From: Hyaloraphidium curvatum
Taxonomy: Eukaryota > Monoblepharomycota > Hyaloraphidiomycetes > Hyaloraphidiales > Hyaloraphidiaceae
Direction of reading: 5' to 3'
NCBI GenBank assembly: GCA_025558095.1
Contig: JAIVFI010000009.1
Location: forward strand, 434,001-498,000
Length of the DNA: 64,000 nt
In this document: in pieces, positions 56,178-64,000 of the stretch
Position numbering within the stretch: position 1 is the stretch's first letter
Layout of the letters: each line of letters starts with the position of its first letter
Made by a program: the position numbers and the translations under genes
The notes under the pieces: generated by a model
Told to the model about the DNA's origin: nothing
Seen by the model: only the letters and a program-made list of their open reading frames with translations
Databases searched by the model: none

Positions 56178-57722
56178 TGGCGGGGAGCGGACCGCGATCC
56201 GCTCTGCTCGAGTGGCGTCGTCGAGCGGCTCGATCCTACGAGATTGACCACATCATCCTCGCGCTGACGGTGCTTCTCCTCTTTCTGCCCTCCCATTCCG
56301 CGCAATCGCGCCAGAACGCGCTGCTCCTGGTGCCGCTTGTGGTCGGCTACTGCCACCACCTCGCCGAAAACTCGCACGTGATACAAAGCCGCGTGAACAT
56401 TCTCGCCAACCCTCAAATCGTCTTCTCGATCCTCCTTCTCTTCCCGGCCGTCGTCCTCCAGGCGATGGTGGACCTCGACTTTTCGCAGCTCAACTTCCAA
56501 AATCGCTCCGATCTCCGCGCGTCACGCACAGCGCCACGGGGCGATCCACTCGGCCACGCGGGCGTGTACATCCTCCGGCCTTCGAACTCGGCGGTCTCGT
56601 GGCTTCCGGCGGCCTGGTGCGACGCCGTCAACGCTGTCATCGCCGTCACGCGCCGCCGGCTCGCATGTTGGCGGACAACTTCGGTTCTACATCGGCTCAA
56701 CGATGCGCAACATGGCCGTGCGGCTTCTAGAGCACGACGGGTTAAGCGGCGCCTCGCTGCGATGGCTTTATCGAATTGTTCCATGGACTCCCACCGTTTT
56801 TGCACTGCTTTCGATCGACGTGGCGAAGTTCAAGCGGGACTTTGAGTCCATCTTTCCAGGTATGGGGCGCTGTTTGCTCGCGCGGCACTTTGCCTGATCA
56901 ACTTCGCCTGTAGGGGTGATTGACGCGTTCTACGCGCATCGGCCCGACCAGCAACACCAGCTCCTGCTCGGACGTATTTTGCTCTACGCGGAGACCGTGG
57001 CGATCATCTGCTTCGTCATGGTTTCCTCTCGTGTGCTCGGCCTTGCCGCCTGGGAGGTCGGACTTGATCGTCACCACCGTGCAGCCATGCACGAGCCACA
57101 CGGGCTCAACATGACTGACAACGTGACGCAGCGAGGGCGACCAACCGCGGCCCACCAGCAGGAGCCATCGTTGGACCAGGAGCTAGATGCTCTGGAGGTC
57201 GACGTATCGCAACGTGCCCAACCCGGGCCATCTGGAACTACCGGCTGCGCCCCGCAGTCGAAATGCAAGGGGTTATGCTGCCGGTGCCTGGGAGTTGTGG
57301 GACGCGTTCTGCGATTCGATCTTGGGGTCATGGACCTCTGCCGGTCGTGCCATGCTCACGTTGTAGGGCAGTGCCACTGGCGAGAACGGGATGCACAGCG
57401 TCGCCTCAACGTCGAGGAGGTCGTGCTTTTCGAGGAGCGCCGGAGGATGCGTGCCCGCTTCCTTGCTGCGGCTGCTGCTGACCCTTCGAGGCCGGTGGGC
57501 AGCACACTGACCTTCTTCCATTGGAACGGCCATGGTGTGGAGCTTTACCCCTGTAGGGATGGGCCGGGGCGGTGCTGCCGGTGCCGTCGCAACCCGTCTG
57601 CAGGTTGGTGCTGGTACTGTCGAGAGGGAAAGAACGGTGAATGTAGTGGCCAGGGGCTGAAACGGCGGAGCGTGGACCTGGACTACGACTATGAGGAATC
57701 GGATCCGGATGGTCAGGAATAG
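56178..57722 (+). CDS. Membrane protein with possible Cys-rich C-terminal region
   Basis: A start near MAGSGPRSALLEWRRRAARS is followed by hydrophobic segments (HIILALTVLLLFLPS, NALLLVPLVVGYCHHLAEN, IVFSILLLFPAVVLQAMV). After introns come MRNMAVRLLEHDGLSGASLR, KFKRDFESIFPG, an intron (GTATGG...CTGTAG, 56861-56914), then VIDAFYAHRPDQQHQLLLGR and ILLYAETVAIICFVMVSSRV. The same frame runs on without a stop into a Cys-rich stretch (CKGLCCRCLG, CRSCHAHVVGQC, CRDGPGRCCRCRRN, CWYCREGKNGEC) ending DYDYEESDPDGQE at 57722. Whether the Cys-rich part is the true C-terminus or a second gene is open. Family not recognised. Confidence 0.5.
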
Positions 57723-57873
57723 ATCTTCTCTAGATGCGATAGCTGATGCCCCGATCCCCCTCGCCTCGAGCCACCGCCTCCGAATCGCCCTCCTGCACCG
57801 CCCCAACGTCGACCTCCTCGTCCGTCGAGCAAGTAGTCCGCGTCGACGGCCTCCCCAGCGTCAGGCGCCTCCA

Positions 57874-58106
57874 TCAAATTTCCGGGGGGTCGGGGGCTTC
57901 TTCATTTCCAGCTATGTTCGAGCGTTGACCCCAGTGCAGACGCAGCGCGTGCAAAAAGGCCGACAAGCCCTCCATCACAAGCAGGATGCCGACCGTGAGG
58001 GTGAACCACACAATCAGACCGACAAAGATACCAATCGTCCGCAGGGTCGGGCTTTCGATCGAAAAAACGGTGACCAGCGTCATCGAGTAAAGCACTTCGG
58101 ACAATT
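57874..58106 (-). pseudogene. V-ATPase subunit a, isolated 3' exon
   Basis: After an acceptor (TTCCACAG, 58107-58114) the exon encodes ELSEVLYSMTLVTVF, a membrane helix IGIFVGLIVWFTLTVGILLV and MEGLSAFLHALRLHW, the highly conserved C-terminus of the 100-kDa V-ATPase a subunit. The sequence then loses similarity, and the seven or so preceding membrane segments are absent from the strand upstream. It is either a relic or the last exon of a gene disrupted here. Confidence 0.8.
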
Positions 58107-58186
58107 CTGTGGAACGTGGGATGTCAGAGAAGACGACGCCAACTCCCGAGATGACGGACAAAGTCGACCACCCGGTCCGCGGCGGC

Positions 58187-58245
58187 GATGTCGGGAAAGT
58201 GCACGTCGACGACCGCTTGGGTCAGAAGACGCTGTGCATGTTGTG
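58187..58245 (+). repeat. Short duplicated segment (other copy 58549-58608)
   Basis: Both segments share ATGTCGGGAAAG, CACGT, and GGGTCAGAAGACGCTGTGCATGTT in the same order (about 55 bp). It links the orphan V-ATPase exon region with the uncharacterised gene on its right. Confidence 0.75.
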
Positions 58246-58278
58246 TTTGGGGCAGCCTGCATCTGCACCATGAGGTTC

Positions 58279-58303
58279 GATAGTTCGATCCTATCATGGA
58301 GCG
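58279..58303 (+). tRNA. Orphan tRNA-Asn 3' fragment
   Basis: T stem GATAG/CTATC with loop TTCGATC, followed by ATGGAGCG, the same acceptor 3' strand as tRNA-Asn at 55986. No 5' half is seen in front of it. Probably a tRNA relic or a tRNA-derived repeat end. Confidence 0.7.
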
Positions 58304-58594
58304 GAGGTTTTGTTTTGGTCGGGGATGGCAGGGGACGAGGTGTCGACGGGCGGCACCTGACCTGGTCCAACACTTTCGCGTTCTTTTGACTCCATCTGCG
58401 ATTGACGTGGGCAGCTTGAAGTCGGGCTTCAGGAAGCCGAGCTTCCTTGATGAGCGCATCGAGCACCCTACGCCAGCCAGGAACGCAGCGATCCGGCGAC
58501 TCGAACGCCGTGCGGATGTTGTGCTGCTGCTTCAGCAGCCACTCTTTCGTCATGTCGGGAAAGCGCACGTGGACGACGACTCTGGGTCAGAAGA

Positions 58595-59416
58595 CGCTGT
58601 GCATGTTCGGGCCAGAGCTGGGCCTCGTGAACGACATCGGCCGCCTGCATGTGCAGGTTCCTGGGCCAGGCGGATTCCGAGAACATCAGGGGCAGGAAGG
58701 CCTTGATGCAGAAGTCGTTGTAGGCCTCCAGCATTCTGAAGAAGAACGCAAGTGCCTCGTCGCGAGACATTGCGGCAGCCAAAGTGACGGCGGCAGAGGC
58801 CCGAAGGAGGCTTTCGATTTGCCATCCTCGTCCTGGGGACCCACATCCGAGTCCAAGAAGCACGCAGCAGCTAAACAGCCATCCGCGCTTGCCGCTGGGC
58901 CAGCGGCACAGCGCGAGCATGTCCAGGGCGGTTCCCTCGGGCATGATCTCCATCATCCCCTCGAAAATGCGGATCGCATCGTCCCTGCCATCGTTTTCCG
59001 GCTCCTCGCAATCCGCAAAGAATGCCGCCGAGTCGGCCGCCGTGATTTCCCGAAGTCCCGCTATGCACTTCCAACGGTACTCGTACCAGACATTCCGCGC
59101 GTTTTGGAGGGCCTCCTCCAGGTCTGCCGCGTCCAGTCCTGTACACCGGAGCATTTGCAAGCACCGGTCGTACTTGTCCAAATGGTTCCACAGCTCCAAG
59201 TGGTCCAAGAAGGCCGTAGAGAGCGGACCGACACCCCCAGCGCGCGGAGCGCGAGCCCGGCGTCCGCTCCGGTCTCGTACAGCTCGGCGAGGATCTTCTG
59301 GGCGGCGAAGGAGTTGCACGGAACGCCCGCGCGGCGGAGGAGGCTGCCGACGCCCTGCGGGCCGAGAGCCTGGTCCCCTCCGCGTGCGCGTCGCGATTCA
59401 TCCATGGCTGTCATGA
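58595..59416 (-). CDS. Uncharacterised protein
   Basis: Start near 59404-59416 (MDESRRARGGDQALGP), then CNSFAAQKILAELYETGADA, a short inferred intron, and DHLELWNHLDKYDRCLQMLR, DLEEALQNARNVWYEYRWKC, DDAIRIFEGMMEIMPEGTAL, a hydrophobic WLFSCCVLLGLGCG and FFFRMLEAYNDFCIKAFLPL. Mostly helical and Leu-rich. No family recognised and the 3' end is uncertain; it may run further left. Confidence 0.45.
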
Positions 59417-59666
59417 CATTGTGTGAAGCACCTGCAAGCTGCCAGGCTGCCCCGCGGTCGCCGCCGAGCCGAGCACATGCGATGGATTACATGTCTCTCC
59501 TTTTTCTTCTTCGGTCAAGTTCCACTCTCCTGCCGAGCCGAGTCGGACTGGCCAAATCGAGCGAATTGGTGGGCTGTGCTCCTGGCGGGCTGGGGGGGTC
59601 GACGTCCCCATTCCGCTCTTTTTCGCACAACGCCTTTGCGTCTCTCCGTCCGGCCCCGGCATCACG

Positions 59667-59831
59667 ATGGGCGGCAGCGTGCGCGGCGTGCGGGTTGCGG
59701 CGGTTGCGGCGGCGCTGCTTTCGGGGCTCGCGGCGGCGGCCGGCCAGCGCGCCGACTGCCCCGTGGCGCCGGGCACGTTCAGCGCGGACGCCGACTACTC
59801 TTCCGTGTTCAACACGTCTTTGTGGGATTGA
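59667..59831 (+). CDS. Signal-peptide-bearing first exon or short secreted protein
   Basis: MGGSVRGVRVAAVAAALLSG begins a clear signal peptide (cleavage likely after LAAAAG), followed by QRADCPVAPGTFSADADYSS and a stop after SLWD. The abrupt end suggests a first exon whose continuation was lost, or a short secreted peptide. Confidence 0.4.
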   Translation: MGGSVRGVRVAAVAAALLSGLAAAAGQRADCPVAPGTFSADADYSSVFNTSLWD

Positions 59832-61100
59832 AAACGGATGCCGGGGCGCGGTGGGCTCCAGAGCTGGGAGGTCTCGGTGGGGGACGTTTCAAGCCGGGCC
59901 ACCGGGAGACGACGCCGAACGCGGAGGATAAGCGGCCGTTGGAGCCAATTGTTGACCGGTTACGGAAAGCTCTGATTGAATTCGGCGAGGAATGGACCCC
60001 TGTTGCCCCCGATGACCGCGCTGTTCAGCTTGGGAACCAGTCCTGCTGCCGTCGCCGGAGCAGCTGTCTGCAACCTCTTCTTCGGGACCTGGGTGTAACG
60101 GTGCACTGGAGCCGGTGGCAGTGACGTATATCTTCCCTCCAGAGAGGTGTATTGCGTCATGCTGGCCACCGTTGGAACATTATGGCATTCGACATGTGTC
60201 GGCACTTTCGGACTTCTCATTGACGCTGCTGACTAGCTGGAAGACCGTTTGGACATTGTGAACTTCATTTGCCGAGTCAGACGGATGGATCGAGGCCTTG
60301 CATCGTCAACTTTCGCGGCCATCAATGTTGTAGGGCCGGAGGATCAAATCGTGGGCTCACTTCCTGGTGGCTGTTGGCCAGAAGCACTGCCTCGGCGTTC
60401 TTACGGTGATCTTGAGAACATGTACAGTCTCATGATCAACGTCTTCGCTTCGTTGCGGGCGAGTTCAATGCTAAGAAGCCCCGACGAAGCTTCCATGACG
60501 TTTCCTTGCTGGTTCGATCTGTTCCGACCCAGCGGAGGCACTGCTTGGTCCTTCACATCGCAGACATGAGCCACGCGTTTGGTCTTCTTCAGCTCCAAGA
60601 ACCGGGCCTCGAGATCGATCGTACAATCTGCTGATCTCGTTCTCGCATGGCAACCACAGCGATCCGACTCTCGTTGACGCTTAGAAGACAAAAGTAATTG
60701 CATGTAGCGGAAACCGATCGGCTCAGGGAGTTGCATTATAGATTTGTGCCTGTGCCAACTTTCGGGCGGCGGTGCCCGGTCGAATGGATCCCCTGCTCAT
60801 CCGACCCTCTTCAGCTCTTCTTCCATCATTTCTCTACTCTATTCCTTTCATTTCGGAAGCTTTGCGGCCTGGCGGCCGCCAGAGTTTTGAAAAACGCCGC
60901 TTCAGTTTTGAATACGGACATGGCATTAGTGCCCTCGCGAGGGCACGACCGTCGTCACAACCCCCGAATCTCGACCCCGCACGGTCCCCGCGAAAGGATC
61001 CGGGTATCTTTCGATCTGATTAACACGAACGCGGGTATCGTTTACAGTAGCCCGATGGGCATCCCATAGCATTCCGGCCATATTCTCTCCCCGATCCCCA
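59832..61100. other. No recognisable gene
   Basis: Short frames on both strands without recognised domains. Base composition is more AT-rich than the flanks in 60150-60900. Confidence 0.5.
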
Positions 61101-61102
61101 CC

Positions 61103-64000
61103 TCACGGCTTCTTCTGGAAGAAGTCGCTGACCGAGAGCTGCGAGGGGTCCTTCTTGCCTGCCGCTTTTTTCGCCTTGCCCTCGGCTTGCCTCTTGCGCG
61201 AGCGCTGCATGCTGATGGTTCCGTCCGCGACGGTGCGGGCGTCGACGATGGTCTGGTAGCCGAGGTAGTCGAGGTTCTCCAGCTCGAGGTACGTCTCCTC
61301 CCCGAGGTTGCGCGCGATCGACCCGAAGGCAAAGATGGTCAGAAAGTCTTTGTCCGCCTCGAAGCGTCGGGGCTTCCGCTTCGCGACGAAGCGCCCAGCC
61401 CGCGCGAGGCCTTCGACCATGCCCTTGCCGAAACCCGACTTGAGCGCGTGCTTGACCTCGACGACCTCGTCCGTGTCACCAATCTCGTCGGCGAGGCACT
61501 TGATTTTGATGAAGAAATCTATGACCGGCTCGTAGATGTCGACGAGGTAGAGGGCCTGGAGGTGGCCGGCGGCCTGCAGTTCGCGCAGAAGGGAGCCGAA
61601 AGTGCTCGCGACCTGCGCAAAGTTGATGACCAGGATGCCGTCGTGGTTCGCCTCGGCCTCGTCGTCCAGCGCGGCGGCGAGGAGGTCGGTGACTGGCACG
61701 AAGTCAAAGCGCACGCCGGGGATGGAAGGCAGGCACGTCCACCCCTTGGTGAACTTCTTGATCGCGCAATTGGACCCGCCGCCCTGCGGATGCGGCGAAT
61801 GGCCGTTCTCGAGCGAGCCCGGCTTGTCCTTGCGCATGGTCCGGCAGAAGTCCTTGTTGCACGTGAGGCACTGAACCAGCTCCGCCGTGGGCGAGTACGG
61901 CCGGAGCTGGTTGTGCCGATCGAGCTTCATGACGGCCGTCGAGACGATGCGCTGCGCCTCTGCTTCGTCGAGCGCGGTAAAGTCAGGCTCCGGCCCCGAC
62001 ATGAGACCGAGTCGGTACGCGGACGTCGCGGCGCCGATCTTGATCCGCCGCGCGAGGGTCGCGGAGAGCGCGGCCTTCATCTCCCGCAGGCGCGCCTCCT
62101 GAGCAGCTTCCGGCAGAGCGTCGTAGTCCGGGAAGGCCTCGAATGCCATGTACCGGAGACGTGTCCGCGACGCGCGCTCGGCCCGATCGGCGGCCTTTTC
62201 CACCGCCTCGCGCACCTCCTTTGCCTCGGCTTTCTTTTCTCCGACGAACGTCATCTTCTTGACCGCTTCTTTGTCGCCGAAACGAAGCTGGGTCAGGATC
62301 TCGGCGGCCTCGATCGCCGCCTCGATCTGTGCAGGCGAGGCGTCACCGAGATCGTCCTCCTCGCTCTCCGCCGTCCGGCTCGCGCTCTCGGCCTCGGCCG
62401 TGATCGCATCGCAGCGGTGGTACTGCTTCCAGTCCGCAAATGTCGACTCGAATTCCGGCCGCAGAGAGGAGAGGTTGACCTTGTAGTCGGGCAGGCCGTG
62501 GGGAGCGACGGACTCGTCGGCCGACAAGCCTTGGTGGAGCTCTGCGAATGGCGCGGCGATCAGCCGAGCTCCTCGAGGCATCGATCGCGATGTGCTCACC
62601 GGCACCGCCTCCCTTGGGAACGTTCCACCAGGGCCTGAGCTCCTCGGCGCGCTCGAGCATCCGGGGCCCAAGCGACTCGTCCCACATCGTGCGGGCCTTC
62701 TTGAGCACCTCTTCGATGCCGAGGAGCTTCCGCATGCGCAGGATGTAGTCCGTGAGCTCGATCGTGCACCTGTCCAACTCGAAGAAGTAATCAAGCGCAA
62801 GGACGCGAGCCGCGCCTTGGGCGTAGCCGACGATCGCCGTGTCGAGGAAAGCGGCGGCAAAGAACGAGCGATTCTGCAGCTCGTCCAGCGTCACGGTGGC
62901 GAACCGGGGCTTGCCCATCCAGCTCTCGTTGCCCCACCCCGGAGCCGAGACGATTGAAAAGATCTCGGTCGGGCGGTCGCCGTAGAAGAGGAGGCCCAAG
63001 ACGTCTGGGTACGGCTCGAGCTTGGCGAAAAAGTCGCGCTTCGCGGCTTTCTGGTCGGCAATGGAGATATGCGCCGTTGGGAGCTGGGGGCAGGGAATCT
63101 TAGGGTACTCGTCCAGCGCGAGCGGAGGCTGGTGCCCCATGAGCTCATTGTTCGTGGCGAAGGAACGGCTCAGGTAGCTCTCGTGAGGCTGTCCGGGGTT
63201 TCGCACGGCCGAGCAGTCGGCGCCGCTGTTGAGCGCGAGGAAAGGCGGGGAGTTGTACGCGGATACAAAGAGCTTGGCACGCATCGTCCGCAGAATGTCC
63301 AGTTCGGCATTCTTCGCCGGGCGCGGAAAAAACGGAATCTTGGAGTAGGGGCTGGAGTTGCCGGCGTGAGAACCGCCCATCAGCTTGACGATGAAGATGA
63401 GCGCCTCCTCGGCCGGGTTGCTGAGCGCGGGCGAGGCGATGCCGTGCCCGAGGCAGCGGCACTCGGCCATCTCGCCGTACATCTTGAGCTTGCCGTGAGG
63501 GGGGTACGCGTTGCGCCGCACAAGGTCGTCCGTGACCCCCATGTAGGGGTGCAGGCGGTCGTCCGAGGGGAAGCGGAGGTCGTCCCCGGACGGCTTCAGC
63601 ACCGCGAACTGCACGCCTTGATCGAAGAAGCTCTTGCCGTAGAGGCACATAACGCATTGGACACCGGCTTCGTGGACCTTGGCCCGGTCCAGGACGAGGT
63701 GCTCGTTCCCGGGCGTCAGGTCGACGTACTTGATGGCCCTGAGCTCGGCGAGAACGCAGATGCCGGCCTGCAGCCGCGCAAGAGGGATTGCTGCCTCCTT
63801 GGCGTACTGCTCCAGCTTCGCGAGGAAGTACTGGTAGATGTTGATCTCAAGACCGGCTGCAGTACGTGGTAGCGTCAGTTGCGGCCGAGAGCGCCGATCG
63901 CGGCAAACACGAACTGGGAGAGGAATCGTCGCCAGATCCAAAGAGATTCTTGGGCAAAGAACTCGAGCCGTAAGTAGGAAGACGCGCGGTATCAGTCCGC
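61103..64000 (-). CDS. Repeated gene of unknown family (SIM/PIP gene), copy 2, 5' end outside window
   Basis: Exons on the minus strand: 64000-63915 (incomplete), 63856-62600 and 62541-61103, with 58-nt introns 63914-63857 and 62599-62542 at exactly the sites used in copy 1. The large middle exon is 1,257 nt in both copies. The first intron has donor GTTCGT and CAACTGACG before the acceptor. The protein carries the same central region (NIYQYFLAKLEQYAKEA to NVPKGGGAG) and a Cys cluster QCLTCNKDFC...HPQGGGSNC. It ends KKDPSQLSVSDFFQKKP, in which Q-x-x-V-x-x-F-F fits the PIP-box consensus. The last exon is more diverged than the middle one and 60 nt longer than in copy 1. The SIM exon would lie beyond 64000. 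Confidence 0.78.

Overview
This is nuclear DNA of a GC-rich unicellular eukaryote. Genes are close together on both strands and are cut by very short spliceosomal introns (about 48-68 nt; GTNNGN donors, often a CTGAC or CTGAT branch site just before the AG). There are no operons or Shine-Dalgarno sites, and one tRNA has an intron. The lineage cannot be fixed from sequence alone. A fungal-type mitochondrial ketol-acid reductoisomerase, a mevalonate kinase, a site-2 protease and an ATP-grasp_ST protein fit a free-living protist or alga better than an animal or land plant.

Layout. 1-3774: 3' part of the TOR kinase gene. 3775-15034: a retroelement zone with a Ty1/copia pol fragment and its 3' LTR, a solo LTR with a target-site duplication, a third LTR piece, two decayed endonuclease/RT LINE copies, a small possibly exported protein, and a 141-bp tandem repeat running into a tRNA-Arg-like sequence. 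15350-22090: a repeated block carrying an unrecognised intron-containing gene (about 1,000 codons) plus a second, truncated copy of its 5' end; a third, inverted copy fills 61103-64000. 22244-46453: housekeeping genes: PP4 catalytic subunit, RCE1, ELP4, a UPF0132-like membrane protein, Ran, mitochondrial Obg, KARI, S2P, an ATP-grasp protein, TMEM234, ESS2/DGCR14, a peroxisomal MaoC hydratase, a PRELI protein, ROMO1/Mgr2, LAS1, a UMP/CMP-kinase-type kinase and mevalonate kinase. 46080-50560: nested duplications that include the 5' end of mevalonate kinase. 51168-61100: an unrecognised nuclear-type protein, an EF-1alpha/ABC-F relic, a DDE transposase relic, tRNA-Asn with an intron, a membrane/Cys-rich gene, an orphan V-ATPase subunit a 3' exon and an uncharacterised gene.

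The most interesting element is the repeated gene at 16695-19963, 21219-22090 and 61103-64000. Its N-terminus has a SUMO-interacting-motif-like segment (IDLTLDSDEDGE), its second half has a conserved Cys/His cluster, and its C-terminus has a PCNA-interacting (PIP-box)-like motif (QLSVSDFF in one copy). Two apparent frameshifts disappear when short introns at identical sites are removed, so both long copies look intact. I recognise no known transposase or enzyme domain in it.
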